Shown here in pieces: positions 21,781-32,678 of a stretch of DNA of 64,000 bases; position 1 is the stretch's first letter, and every line of letters starts with the position of its first letter. Under the pieces are notes generated by a model. The model saw only the letters and a program-made list of their open reading frames with translations, searched no databases and was not told the DNA's origin. This DNA is from Azorinus chamasolen (Eukaryota; Mollusca; Bivalvia; Cardiida; Solecurtidae): assembly GCA_963576725.1 (NCBI GenBank), contig OY755252.1:44431552-44495551 (forward strand), in the 5' to 3' direction. A program made the position numbers and the translations under genes.

Positions 21781-22980
21781 CTTAACAAATAATGTAAACA
21801 AAGGTATCCCTGTCAGACTTCCCCCACAACATAGAAGACGGTAAACACAGGACAAAATGTATAACATAGCATGATGCTGTTTTTGTGTTTCCGTGTGATT
21901 TCCTTTACTGATATAATACTCACAGATGTCAGCAACAGAATTATATTCATCATAATATTAAAGCTATTGTGTTTTATTTTGTACATTTTCTCTATTTTAG
22001 CTGCTATGCCTTTGACTACTACGCCAATCATGTTGTTCCAGTCACGTACTCTGCATTCGAAGTTTAATGTTTTGAAGCAATTTTGAGGTGTATTTGTAAG
22101 AATAAAATCAACAAGAGAATGAGAAACAATCCTTAACGAACCATGTAGTTCAGGTGAAAGATGTTGGACAGGTCAGACAGGACATCGCCAAAAAATGAAT
22201 TTAACATGTCAAAATGTAAACCTCATAGACGCATCATATTGCCAAACTGAGTAGATAGTTTGGCCAGTTCTCTGGTACCAATGTCAGTGAAAGCATTACT
22301 GTCTACAGAATGCGGTTTATATGAACCCATCACAACCCATTTTCTATTATTTAACGGGATATCTAAAACACGATATACTCACTAGGTAGGTTGAATATTA
22401 GGTAAGTCCTGCACCTTACTTGCTGGCTTGATATAACAAAAGTGAAAAAAACAGTCAAGCAGGGATAGCCACCCACGCTTTAGTTTTTGTCATTTCTAAA
22501 AGATCTATGTTATGCAGCATTGTAACAACGCAAATAAAAACGTGTTCAAAGTGCGTAATGTTTTCATAATGCATTGTTTAATCGGACCATCTGAACGCAA
22601 TATGGAACTTTTTTTTTCAAAATTCAGCTTCGGCCATTTTGACGTATTCTAGAAACAAAAGATAATTCGTTCATAGAAGTACGAGTTAGTACGAGGAGGT
22701 CTAGTTCATGTACAAGTGGACGAAGGCACTATAACTTTAACTTCTATTGAAAACAAGCGGGGGATTTGGATGCATTTTCAACTGTTCTGCAAGACTACTG
22801 CTATTGCCATACAGCAGCTGCCGCTATCACTACCACTGATTCTAATACATGAACTGATTGATTACTAGTGCCTTCGTCCGCGTGTAAAAGGTGTAAAAGG
22901 AGTAGATCTACCAGTACTAATACTATAAATGAAAAATACATATATTTTCATATATGTTTTTCCATATGCGTTGTTGCACA
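21781..22980. other. Mostly unassigned DNA
   Basis: No gene recognised. GGACGAAGGCACT (about 22718) and AGTGCCTTCGTCC (about 22868) form a widely spaced inverted pair that may bound a small element. Short open frames on both strands have no recognised family. Confidence 0.4.
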
Positions 22981-22982
22981 GC

Positions 22983-23140
22983 ATTTAAACTGTTTTGGTT
23001 AAATAAATTCTGAAAGTAGGAGATCCTTCGAAAGCAAAAGCAGCAATGCAAAAGGAGAAAATTGCCGACTCGGTTTTATTGATTATGTTCATGTGCAGTA
23101 TTCAAAAGTGCAATACTACTCACGCTCCTAGCACCGGCTT
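22983..23140 (+). repeat. Repeat family K, copy 1
   Basis: AGGAGATCCTTCGAAAGCAA through CTAGCACCGGCTT is repeated about 290 bp downstream and in reverse at 48470-48605. Confidence 0.75.
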
Positions 23141-23274
23141 AAGTGGTATTCATTGTTCATATTTAATAACATCGGAACTAAGGATTTCGAAGGACCAGAA
23201 AATGTAACAAGACTGAGAATGAAGTACGGGGCGACGTTTTACGGCCCACACAGGCACTTAACACCCGCTGTCAT

Positions 23275-23420
23275 TAAATATGTATATTCTGAAATTAGGA
23301 GATCCTTCGAAAACAAAAGCAGCAGTGCAAAAACAGAAATTGCAGGTTCTGTTTTATTTAGTCTGTTTATGAGCTATTATCAAAAGTGCAACACTACTCG
23401 CGTCCCTAGCACCGGCTAGT
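23275..23420 (+). repeat. Repeat family K, copy 2
   Basis: Direct repeat of copy 1 (AGGAGATCCTTCGAAAACAA ... CTAGCACCGGCTAG). The 88-codon frame at 23153-23419 spans it and is not supported as a gene. Confidence 0.75.
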
Positions 23421-23563
23421 TTCATCTAAGAGTGTTTCTGAGATAGCAAACAAATGACCGTCTAATTTTCCTGCAAAATGTCCAACAACTATTATATGAT
23501 GAGAACGACTTTTCCCAAGCTGAAGGGGTTAGTAAATTGAGACAGAGTGCACTAATTGCTGGC

Positions 23564-23972
23564 CCCGAGGTTATTAAAGTTTCTGCTTGAGTCTGAGATC
23601 ATTCTCAAGCATCTGATTGGCCAGATTCTAAGCAAGCTCAGAATCTGACAAAAATATATTTTAGAATGATCTCAGACTCAGATTCTCAAGCATCCGATTG
23701 GTCAGATTCTAAGCAAACTCAGAATCTGACAAATAAGATATTTGAGAATAATCTCAGACTCAGAAGTTTATAATATTGGGACCAGATCAGCTCTCTGGAG
23801 AGTTATCATGAAGGGGATATTCTTTATGTGTGTCATGGGAACAATTTTCACATTCCTCACACTGCAGACCATGGTTCAAAGTTATAAAACTTCTGAGTCT
23901 AAGATCTTTCTCAAGTATCGGATTGGTCAGGTGATTGAGAATGATCTCAGACTCAAGTTTCATGACCTCGGG
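23564..23972. mobile_element. Inverted-repeat element, family I
   Basis: The outer arms are CCCGAGGTTATTAAAGTTTC ... GAGTCTGAGATCATTCTCAA and TTGAGAATGATCTCAGACTC ... CATGACCTCGGG. Between them the words GATTGGTCAGATTCTAAGCA and ATCTCAGACTCAGA repeat several times. Related ends bound 47619-47778 and the core of the giant inverted repeat. Confidence 0.7.
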
Positions 23973-24530
23973 TCTGATTGATTCGTTTTAACTTGTTTGG
24001 AACATTCAGCTCAAGGAAACCTCACAGGACCTGGGTTCGTAGATATATCCTCTCGATATCAATATAAAATAAGATATTGTACTTTGCTATTCTCGTTTTG
24101 TAACTTGGGTCCAGAATTGGTTAACTTTGGTTTTGTGGTTGCGTTTATGACAACAGTGGAAAACCATCCATTCCGCTCGACGGCCAACGCTCAAACTGTA
24201 AATTTGGCTAGTTTAGTTTAAACATATTTATTGCATATAATGTCATGCATGAGATTGGGCTACAAGTTATTACAACATTGTACAATGCCCTCTCTCCAGG
24301 TAATACAAATATAGTGTCATTTTGACTGCTGTCCCGGGTATTTTCTGTTCGCTTGAAAAATGCACGAACCTCTCTTAGGTTAACGTGGTTGCCTTAATTC
24401 ATTTTCTTCAGGGTTGAGCTATATGAAAATCAGTACAAATAGTGTAAAATACATCAAAGTCGGAGCCGCGATCTTGCTGGGTACCGGAACATGTGATTAA
24501 GAGCAGCAACTATTAACTATTTAGTTGATA
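23973..24530. other. Unassigned AT-rich DNA
   Basis: No gene or full repeat. The 74-codon frame at 23997 has no recognised family. Confidence 0.35.
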
Positions 24531-24750
24531 GAAACATAGTTTACGCATTTGCAGAGTAGACCCACATCAGATGGATGGTTCCTGTAGTGTGATAAAGGTC
24601 TGCTCTGTTTGATATAAAATATTATAGATTTGATTTTACAGTCCCTGTCATTTCGAGAATGCCAATATCCATAGTGCCAAGTTATCAGCAAATGATTTTT
24701 CAAACAGTCATCATGTTTTACTTGCATAGTCATGAGATAAAGGGCTAAAC
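24531..24750. mobile_element. Family A MITE, degenerate
   Basis: GCATTTGCAGAGTAGACCC and AAGGTCTGCTCTGTTTG remain as hairpin arms. The copy ends GATAAAGGGCTAAAC. Confidence 0.5.
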
Positions 24751-24984
24751 TCTAAAAGCAATTGTCAATCATATGTATATGTTCAGCGCCTAAGATTCCT
24801 CGTCTAAGAAATAAATATGTCATTTATACCGACAGCTCCTGTTCCACAAATGGACTAATCATGAGCTGTTCATAAAGTACTGATATACATATTCTTAACT
24901 ACCAATTAAATCAATCATTTCGGTTATCTACATAATATGTCCGACTTTTTCTTGCCATCAAACAGACGTTGATGAACCGGTTTG

Positions 24985-25075
24985 TACGGACTGTAATTTA
25001 GCGCTTTTGAGCGCACATATCCTGTGTGAAAAGAAAACTATATAAAGGTGGTATAATGAATAAATAATGTGAAAA
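24985..25075 (-). repeat. Interspersed repeat family L, reverse copy
   Basis: AGCGCTTTTGAGCGCACATA and CCTGTGTGAAAAG, then CTATATAAAGGTGGTATAAT, are the reverse complement of 30904-30962. Confidence 0.65.
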
Positions 25076-25123
25076 AAACTATCTTCTCTTAACTTTTAAT
25101 GTGATGATTTAATTTTGCAGTTT

Positions 25124-25162
25124 GTCCTTATCCCGCTATTGTTTGTCCTTATCCCGCTATTC
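25124..25162 (+). repeat. 21-bp tandem duplication
   Basis: TTGTCCTTATCCCGCTAT occurs twice in direct succession, at about 25124 and 25143. Confidence 0.8.
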
Positions 25163-25465
25163 GCAATATAATCTCAACTGCAGACTGCTTGAACCCGGAT
25201 AAGATGTCGCCTGACGAAATGTCTGATCAGGATCTAGAATGTTTACCATTCTGTCAGTACATGGAAGTTTCTCAAAGACCTGATCGAATCGGAAGTAGTC
25301 AACTTGCATCATGTTCATTTTGAACTGACATTATTTGTTGTTCACAACGGGATAAAGGTGAGTATTTGTTAGACTATTTACGACTCACATCAGACTGGAA
25401 TCAGGTAAGGTGCCGTGTAATTCGGCGTCTGAACACTTCCCAAACTGTTTGACATTTGATGAATA

Positions 25466-25669
25466 CAGTAAAACCTCTCTATAACGGCCACTAAATTACA
25501 TCAATTAGTTTGTGTTAAAGGCAGGTGGCTGCTTAAAGCAAGGTGAAAGTAAAACAGAACGCTCCTACAGGAGCGTTCTGTTTTACTTCCACCTTGCTTT
25601 CAGCAACCACCTGTCCTTAATGCGAAATAATTAACACAATTTAGTGGCCGTTATTGAGAGGTTTAACTG
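25466..25669. mobile_element. Family C pogo-like MITE, complete
   Basis: 204 bp from CAGTAAAACCTCTCTATAAC to TTGAGAGGTTTAACTG, with TA on each side. It is almost entirely foldback: AGGTGGCTGCTTAAAGCAAG, then AACGCTCCTACAGGAGCGTT at the tip, then the complement. CAGTAAAACC termini and TA target suit pogo/Tigger-type elements; no transposase is present. Confidence 0.9.
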
Positions 25670-25674
25670 TAGTT

Positions 25675-26640
25675 CCTAAGAACCTGATCGAGTCGGTGGT
25701 AAGCAAAACTATAGCAACAGTACTCGATACAATGTTTCCCAGAGCAAACCAGGAGGACTATGCGTTCGCGATGCAATGCAAATAATTACCGTGGGCTCAA
25801 ATGGGCTCAAACAAAATACACTTCTTGAGATACGCACATATCTGCAAGGCAAAATGCTGGCTTGTATCTCCTTTCTCTGATATAACGTACCGTAATTGGA
25901 AAGCTCTAACAGATAATCCTAATCAAATGATGTACACGTGCCACAACTGCCCAGATCATGACTGACTGTGCTATTGACGTGCAAGCAGTAACGTTTTCTA
26001 TATTTTTCTTCTATCTTTTGAATTATTTGTGCGAAATAATAACCTGTTTTGGTCTGAATGCCTACTCCAAATTTCGTTTCGTTGGAGTGGCTGTCCGGTT
26101 GCAAATCTATTTTAGCGATGTTTGAAGCATACATTACACTAGAACTTGTAATCCATAAGCAATACTGTTAGATAAAACAACTTGATTTGTTCAATTGTTC
26201 ATAGAAAGAAAATGGAAAATGTATAGTGTGCTGCTAGAAATGAGAATATTCCTTTCTAAACGAATTTATAGAGTTAAAACGATTAAACCTCAGTTGCGCT
26301 ATTACAATAACCTTAAGAACGTTTCCTGTCAAGTTATATTACAGAATTTGACATTTGATAAGCATAGTTTTGTGTATTCGTTCTAACTCCTTAGATCACT
26401 GTGCCTATTACGCCAATACTGATGAATATTCATGTTGCATATAATGACATCTTGAATATTAATTAGTTTCGACTGATCAGGATCTGCTCTGTTTGTTTAT
26501 GTATTAAAACATGTGTATATCTGATTCTTGTGCCATGGTAAAATGTTTCCTGTGTTCAAATGTCATTATAGATATGCATGCTGTCACTGTTTTCTTACAT
26601 AAGTATCTTTGGAATAATTGGTTAACCTTACAAACGACTA
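25675..26640. other. Unassigned DNA with family A traces
   Basis: No gene recognised. A lone half-hairpin GATCAGGATCTGCTCTGTTT lies at about 26477. Confidence 0.35.
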
Positions 26641-26779
26641 AATCAATATTTTATAACAACTGCAACGTAATTTGATATTGGAACGACTTTGCGTTTCTTG
26701 TATGTTATGTTTACGATCACAATTGTATCTGTATATCTTTATTATACATACTACAAACCCTTATTTGGCTGTAAAAATA

Positions 26780-26965
26780 GCGTCAGCTAAGACTGGGATC
26801 TCGTGCAATTGCGACTACCTTCGAATCGAACAGGCGTTTAAGAAACTATTGACCTATTACCAAACAGTTTGGATCCTGATGAGACGCCGAATTACTCGGC
26901 GTCTCATCTGGACCCAAACTGTTTGCAAATACGAGTCAGGTCGTGACCAGCAGGAGGAGGGTAAT
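26780..26965 (+). mobile_element. Family D MITE
   Basis: Family D order is complete: GGGATCTCGTGCAATTGCG, TTCGAATCGAACAGGCG, GAAACTATTGACC, then the hairpin GGATCCTGATGAGACGCCG ... CGGCGTCTCATCTGGACC. The hairpin has the shared T-T mismatch. Tip is CGAATTACTCGG. The 121-codon frame at 26672 runs through it and is incidental. Confidence 0.75.
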
Positions 26966-27054
26966 TATCAGTGCAAGGTCTTATTATCCAGGCACGATGT
27001 ACAAAATTACATTTTATTTTATATATCTACCATTTAAATACGGCAAACGATTGT

Positions 27055-27140
27055 CATGACATTTACAAACATTGTAGACCCAGATCAGAGGACACATAGA
27101 GGAGTCCTCTGATCAGGGTTTGCACTGTTTGTTATTTAAA
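27055..27140. mobile_element. Family A hairpin
   Basis: GTAGACCCAGATCAGAGGAC and GTCCTCTGATCAGGGTTTGC form the stem, with an A-A mismatch at the shared position. Confidence 0.65.
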
Positions 27141-27461
27141 ATCCTCTAGCAAATTGAAGTATTTCATAATAATGAATGAACACTGCCTAAAATAAAACTG
27201 ACAAGCCGTTTCATCTTTGAAAATGCAGCATGTCAAGGTTTAATACGTTTTATGAGACAAATGCAGTGTTAGTCGCATGTACTTTTTTCTGCTGCAATGC
27301 CATTTTATGACCCAGGGTTTATTTACGTTAAACGGATTAAGTTTCTGTTTGGGATTAATTTTCTTTTTTCCCCTTTATTGGAATTACATTTTTACTGCAC
27401 TTTCTATATAAAACAGAGTTTCCATTACATTCGAAAGCCAGGTCGTGTTTATTTTTTTTCA

Positions 27462-27550
27462 GGATGGAACACGGGAAATGGGACACAGGAAATGGGACAT
27501 GGGAAACGGGGTACGAGAAACGAGACACAGGAAATTAGACACGGGAAATT
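27462..27550 (+). repeat. GGGAAAYGGGACACA short tandem repeat
   Basis: About seven variants of ACGGGAAATGGGACAC in a row, followed by a T-rich stretch. The 95-codon frame at 27297 reads through it. Confidence 0.75.
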
Positions 27551-27649
27551 TTACTTAAACCTTTTCACTCGACAAAATTTATGAAAGAAATAATTACAGA
27601 ATTAATATTTAAAGAAACTTTTGGTATTGGTAAAAACCAGTCTAATTTA

Positions 27650-27770
27650 AAAGGCAATCATAGCAGACCCTAACCAGACAGCTCCTACAGGAGCCATCTG
27701 ATTTGGGTCAACCCTGTTTGCAAAGGCGTGGAAAGGCGTTTAAATATGAGGGAAAGGAATAGATTACAAA
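27650..27770. mobile_element. Family A hairpin with 3' part
   Basis: GCAGACCCTAACCAGACAGC, tip GCTCCTACAGGAGC, then CATCTGATTTGGGTC, followed by GCGTTTAAATATGAGGGAAA. The terminal TTAA is changed. Confidence 0.6.
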
Positions 27771-27956
27771 TATAATAACAGTGCCTCGAGGTGGGGGCGG
27801 CTACCTACACATATATACATTATTTAGAATAAACCTAATAAGTTTTAATCGTAACATTGTTATTCTGAGAAGAATGTTAGTTCAATTTAAATTCGTTTAC
27901 AACCATATTGCTGTAAGGTTTCGCTAACCAAAAGAAGTTCTAAAACAGGTGATAGC

Positions 27957-28149
27957 TTAACTCATTACCTCATATGCCATTTTTAGATCCAACCTCTTTG
28001 AATGATTCTACTGAAAAGGAGCATCTACTAGAAGAATGGCAAGTCTTAGAATTGTGTGGTTTTGAAACCATTGTGCTAAGTAGAGCATTTGCTCCTATGG
28101 ACTATTACAAAGGCTGTCAAAAGGCGCTAATTTGAGGGATTGGGTTTAA
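27957..28149 (+). mobile_element. Family G MITE, internally deleted
   Basis: TTAACTCATTACCTCATATG opens and TTGGGTTTAA closes, both with TTAA. One arm of the central hairpin was lost: GCATTTGCTCCTATGGACTA jumps to the 3' part. Confidence 0.75.
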
Positions 28150-28785
28150 TGTATGACAAAGATATGCAGAACAGACCCCTACATTAAGCAACCACCTGCT
28201 TGTACAGACTGCTATGTAACACGTTGTTGTAGTTGCATTAGCGAGACTCTGTTGTGTCGAACCCTAATTACCCTGGGCAATTGGACAAACTTGGGGAAAT
28301 ACATATAGTGCAGACGCTAATCAGGGTCTACACTATTTTGTACTATTTGCTAGTGTAATATGAAAATGACCGAACTGAATTGTGCAGGGTTACAAGCGCA
28401 TTAAAACGGAAAACTATGTGTCTGGTTATTTGGAGTGAATAGGGTAACTTGTGAATTACAGTATTTGAAATTCTGAGTAACGAAATATATAAATAAACAA
28501 TGAATGTAGTTAATTTCCAAAAGAAAATCAGCAACAACCCTCAAATACCATGGGAAAAAATTGCTTAAGGGAGATTTTTACACTATATTGTCCGAAACTG
28601 AATTTGGGTTCTGATCAGACACCGAATTACTCGTATGGAACTAAGATGTCTCAGAACGACACCCAGGTCGTTAAAGACATGATAACGAGTATCCCTGTTG
28701 AATATTCATGTAAGAAAAATTAGCGACTTGAATATTTATAAACTGAAAAAAAAAAATGGCATGTGAACATATGATTTTTTTTGTA
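28150..28785. other. Unassigned DNA with MITE traces
   Basis: CATTAAGCAACCACCTGC (28181) is a family C trace, AGTGCAGACGCTAATCAGGG (28308) a hairpin remnant, and GATCAGACACCGAATTACTC (28612) a family D trace. No gene. Confidence 0.4.
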
Positions 28786-28789
28786 TTGG

Positions 28790-28936
28790 CAGAAACTGTA
28801 GAGACAGATCTATTATAATTTTATAAACAAACAGAGCAGACCCTGATCAAACAGCTCACATAAGGGCTGTCAGGTCTGGGTCTACCCTGTTTGCAAAGAC
28901 GTGGAAAAAGAGTTTACATGAAGGAAAAGGTTAACT
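28790..28936 (+). mobile_element. Family A MITE, one terminus
   Basis: ACAAACAGAGCAGACCCTGA ... CAGGTCTGGGTCTACCC hairpin, then GCAAAGACGTGGAAAAAG, ending AAGGAAAAGGTTAA. Confidence 0.65.
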
Positions 28937-29235
28937 TGAACAATATTTTGTGTGATCAATAGACATGAAAGACCCCGACCTTTGAACCTTCCTATATCAA
29001 TCTTCTTGATCGGCATTTTTTCTCCCGGGAGACTGTAGGATTGATTGATATTGAAATGATTTACAGACGCTTTTTAGGCCGAAACAAATGACATGTTAGT
29101 CAATCTGTGAGCTATAATTGTGTTCCTGGAGAAAAACTCACTAAGTACTGAGTGCTTCTTCTTGTACAAAACATGACATAAATAGTAAAATGTCGGTATT
29201 ATATGGAATCTATGGTAGAATCTTTCTTCCACTTC

Positions 29236-29420
29236 TTAACCCATTCCTTCATATTGACGACTTTTGACGACTCTGTAAAAGTCACTTTGTGAAACCATTG
29301 TGAAACAATGGTTTCAAACTACAACATTCTAAAATTGTCCTTTTCCCTAGTTAATGCTCATTTTCGGTAGATTTATTCAAAGAGGCTGTATCTAAAATAT
29401 CCTATGAGGTAATGGGTTAA
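29236..29420 (-). mobile_element. Family G MITE, reverse, hairpin deleted
   Basis: TTAACCCATTCCTTCATATT opens and TATGAGGTAATGGGTTAA closes, both TTAA-flanked. The AGAGCATTTGCTCC hairpin arms are absent, leaving only GAAACCATTGTGAAACAATG. Confidence 0.75.
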
Positions 29421-29577
29421 TGTGTTGCGAACATGTTCGTGTATAATTTCTCACATTATTGACTCACTAGTTCGCGTTCGCGATAGTATGTTGTAAAAAT
29501 GTGCTAAATCAAATCGGTATTGTTTTCATGAAGACCACTTATCTTATTTTGATTAGGATTTGTGTCGTCTTAGTGCC

Positions 29578-29827
29578 TTAACTCTCTCCCAAATACAAAC
29601 GTGTTTTCACGCATTTGCAAACAGAGTAGACCCAGATCAGACGGCTCCTATAGGAGCCGTCTGATCAGGGTCTGCTGTGTTTGCCATTGGAATTTGATAG
29701 ATCTGTTTTATTACTTTCTAAAATGGCTACAGTGTTACACCTTACGTATTTCATTATTACTATTTTGTCCATAAATATTCAATAGGTATTGAAATGTAAA
29801 AAAAACATAGAACAGGGAAAGCGTTAA
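29578..29827 (+). mobile_element. Family A TTAA-flanked MITE, complete copy
   Basis: 250 bp from TTAACTCTCTCCC to AACAGGGAAAGCGTTAA. The hairpin AGACCCAGATCAGACGGCTC / GAGCCGTCTGATCAGGGTCT has tip GCTCCTATAGGAGC and the shared A-A mismatch. The 3' part contains AAATGGCTACAGTGTTACAC and ATTTTGTCCATAAATATTC, seen also at 57970-58110. Confidence 0.85.
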
Positions 29828-30084
29828 ACCACCACCACTAAATAGTTCAGTGAAGCGATGTTTTAACTAAAACCCGTTCGCGAAATCAGTTATCTTAAAA
29901 TAGACGTCGTATTTGACAGTTTCCAAAGGCGCTCGTACTTCCAACAGGTACGGAACTTCGCGAACATGTTTTTGAATTATCTTAATAAACTAACGGGTTA
30001 ATTTGTGACAGTATTGGGCACTTACATGTCATAGTGCATGATTATATAATATCTGAGATAAATTTTACGAATAGATTACCTATA

Positions 30085-30150
30085 CAACAGTTTGGATCTA
30101 TACACTGCATGAAGCGGTGTGTCATATGGATACAAACTGTTTGACACTTT
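30085..30150. mobile_element. Family D hairpin, degenerate
   Basis: AACAGTTTGGATCTATACAC and GTCATATGGATACAAACTGT are the outer arms; the tip has decayed. Confidence 0.5.
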
Positions 30151-30587
30151 GACCATATATTTACAAAGAAAATGAGAGGTTTTTTATTTTAAGAATTGAA
30201 GCTGACAAGTATGGCGGGCGAAATATTACTTAATGTGAAGGAGTTTCCAAGCACTTGTTCAGAAACGTTATGAGACCATCAAACCATTGGAATCCAGTTT
30301 GACAGTTTCGCACCATGCCATTTGTATGTAGTCAAACATGTTGTGAGAGTTCACCGTTGTATTATCACATGTTTTACCAGATAGTCCAGAAACCCTATTA
30401 TTAACCGTTGTATTTCCACTTGATCCTAAAAATCAAATTTGAGAACTGACCTGTGCATGCTCGTCGTGTTCCTACTTCAGCGCAGAACTTTGTCTAGATT
30501 AGGGAAATAGCGAGATATGAGTGTTTACTGAATTATCGTATTTTGTTCTCCAATACCCGTTAGGTGGTAGGTTAATCGCCATCTTGT

Positions 30588-30837
30588 TTAACCCTTCTCT
30601 TGCTGAATTTTAAAATACATTTCTCCTTCTTTACCCACGCCCTGTTGTATATTTACATATATCTTCACTGTGTACAAGTATTTCACTGTGCAATCACTGC
30701 TGTGGAGTGCACTGGTTGCACAATTAACTTGTAAATAGTGCAGACCCTGATGAGACAGCTCCTGCAGGAGCTGTCTCATCTGGGTCTTCACTATTTACAG
30801 GTAGGTATATTGACGTGAATAGCAAGCGAAGGGTTAA
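30588..30837 (-). mobile_element. Family B TTAA-flanked MITE, copy 2
   Basis: 250 bp, TTAACCCTTCTCTTGCTGAA to TAGCAAGCGAAGGGTTAA. Hairpin tip AGCTCCTGCAGGAGCT is perfect and the stem has the T-T mismatch. Confidence 0.9.
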
Positions 30838-30877
30838 TAATTGTAACAAATTTCATACCTGACAGAAGCTGTAGAAT

Positions 30878-30962
30878 TATTATTATTATTATTATTATTA
30901 TTATACCACATTTATATAGCGCACTTTTCACACAGGATATGTGCGTTCAAAAGCGCTTAAAT
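30878..30962 (+). repeat. ATT microsatellite and repeat family L
   Basis: About eight ATT units lead into ATACCACATTTATATAGCGC and TTCAAAAGCGCTTAAA. The reverse copy is 24985-25075, which lacks the ATT tract. Confidence 0.75.
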
Positions 30963-30969
30963 CAATACT

Positions 30970-31055
30970 ATTTCATAAGCAAAGGGAGAGTAGATCCTGA
31001 TCAGACGCTCCTACAGGAATAGTCTGATCTGGGTCTTCTCTGTTTGCAAAGGCTT
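30970..31055. mobile_element. Family A hairpin
   Basis: GTAGATCCTGATCAGACGC and AGTCTGATCTGGGTCTTC pair with a T-T mismatch. Confidence 0.6.
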
Positions 31056-31708
31056 TAAATGCGTATATATGGAGTAAACCAAAATCTTTCTTGCCCGAGT
31101 TTTAGCGTCTTTTATTCCGATGTTATGAAAATATTGCTACAGGGAGGATGTGCTTTATTCATTCAATCAGGCAACATTTATTATTTATGTTTACCTTTAT
31201 GCCGATGTTCGCCGCCTGGCAATTCATCCCTTACTGTGAATAAGTATGGCAAATTTTAAGATTCATTCTTATTCCTTCCTGTGAATAAACTTTTTTATAT
31301 TGTAAACTCATCATTTTGTTCAATCTGAACCCTAACCTGGCTTTAAGTATCTATTTGCAGTGACTTTTAAAAATACATTAAAATGCATCAACTATTTGTT
31401 TACATTCCGAAAAGAAGTAGAATCTACATCGCAAGAAACCCAATCGAATTAACACTGAAGAAAACAAAACTTTCATGTATTTGATATTGAAGATCCGATT
31501 TTATTCGCCACTATATTTAAGTATTCGGCTTGCGTTTTAGTTTCGTAACTATTCGGCATAGGCCGACAATAATTTGTTGTACAACGAAAGAAATATAAGT
31601 ATGAACGAAAACGTTTTATTTTGTATCACATGCACATTTTTCGATCTACTTAAATTTGACAATCTTCATAACAATGACTGAACATTAGAAATACCAAGTG
31701 TATTGATG
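31056..31708. other. AT-rich DNA, nothing assigned
   Basis: No gene or clear repeat. Confidence 0.35.
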
Positions 31709-31904
31709 TTAACCATTTCGCTGCCAATGCCGAATCTGTGATTACCTATGCAAACAGTTTGATCCAGATGAGACGCCGAGTAACTCGGCGTCTCATCAGG
31801 ATCCAAACTGTTTGTTACTGTTACTATGTTTTTGAAAAACAAATGAAAATTGATAGCAGACGACAAAGTTAGCAGACGACAAAGTTAGCCGACGAAAGAG
31901 TTAA
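31709..31904. mobile_element. TTAA-flanked MITE, family E
   Basis: TTAACCATTTCGCTGCCAAT at one end and AAGTTAGCCGACGAAAGAGTTAA at the other, with a TTAGCAGACGACAAAG direct repeat near the latter. The central hairpin (CAGATGAGACGCCGAG / CTCGGCGTCTCATCAG) is of family D type with an A-A mismatch. Different termini carry the same hairpin. Confidence 0.8.
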
Positions 31905-31964
31905 TGAAAATACGAGTTTAGTGTCGGGACTATCACTATATACACGAGTCACCGGTGTCCTTTG

Positions 31965-32035
31965 CACACAGTGTAGACCCAGATGAGGGGGCTCCTAGGG
32001 GAGTCCTCTCATCTGAGTCTGCACTGTTTGGCATG
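31965..32035. mobile_element. Family A-like hairpin
   Basis: GTAGACCCAGATGAGGGGGC and GTCCTCTCATCTGAGTCTGC pair. This is one of the few copies with no mismatch at the shared position. Confidence 0.6.
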
Positions 32036-32433
32036 TCACTCTGTTCTTTAGAAAATATCCCTTAATATCGATAGCATAAGGTTGACCTGTTTGAATTTTG
32101 GAATAGCCCAATTGAACATTGCAAATAGCATTGGCCCAGAGTTACACTGAGTAACCTGGCCAGTCATCAATATCCAAGCTGTGTGACATTCATTTAATAG
32201 TTTCTCAAACGTTTAGCCAAAATTGCAAAATATCGAACGGAGTGAGTGTTAATATGTCCAATAACACATACTGATGTACGATGGTCTGTTCAAACAGACG
32301 CAGAGCAATATGGTGTATTGTCAGGATCCAAACTGCTTCGCCTCCTACGCTTATTTGAACAGATATTGCCTGATAAATTGGAAAACTCGACAAGTGTTGC
32401 ATACGAACGTTATTTAGTGTTGCATGGGTTAGT

Positions 32434-32506
32434 ACAGTAAAACCGCTCTAAAGCTACTAACAAATAAAGGTTTATTTCTGAGTATTAAAGGCATGTGGTA
32501 GCTTAA
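32434..32506 (+). mobile_element. Family C MITE left end, cut by family B
   Basis: TACAGTAAAACCGCTCT through GGCATGTGGTAGCTTAA is family C, but at its internal TTAA the sequence switches to the family B terminus CCCTTCGCC. Confidence 0.7.
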
Positions 32507-32536
32507 CCCTTCGCCTATTCACGTCAATATATAGAG
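32503..32536 (+). mobile_element. Family B MITE terminal fragment
   Basis: TTAACCCTTCGCCTATTCAC continues into GTCAATATA and then leaves the family B consensus at the long hairpin 32537-32678. Confidence 0.7.
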
Positions 32537-32678
32537 GATCTTACATGAGTGTTCTTGATTATTGGATTTATTAAATGAGTCTTTTTAAAACGATAAAAAA
32601 CGAGCTTTAGCGAGTTTTTTATCGTTTTAAAAAGACGAATTTAATAAATCCAATAATCATGAACACGAATGCAAGATC
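32537..32678. repeat. 142-bp near-perfect palindrome M
   Basis: GATCTTACATGAGTGTTCTT at the left is complemented at the right. Arms of about 68 bp contain TTGGATTTATTAAATGAGTC, with tip AACGAGCTTTAGCGAGTT. It sits where the body of a family B element would be expected. Confidence 0.85.

Noticed and set aside
23153..23419. 88-codon frame as a small gene
   Set aside because: It lies over repeat family K, which is present three times with disrupted frames.
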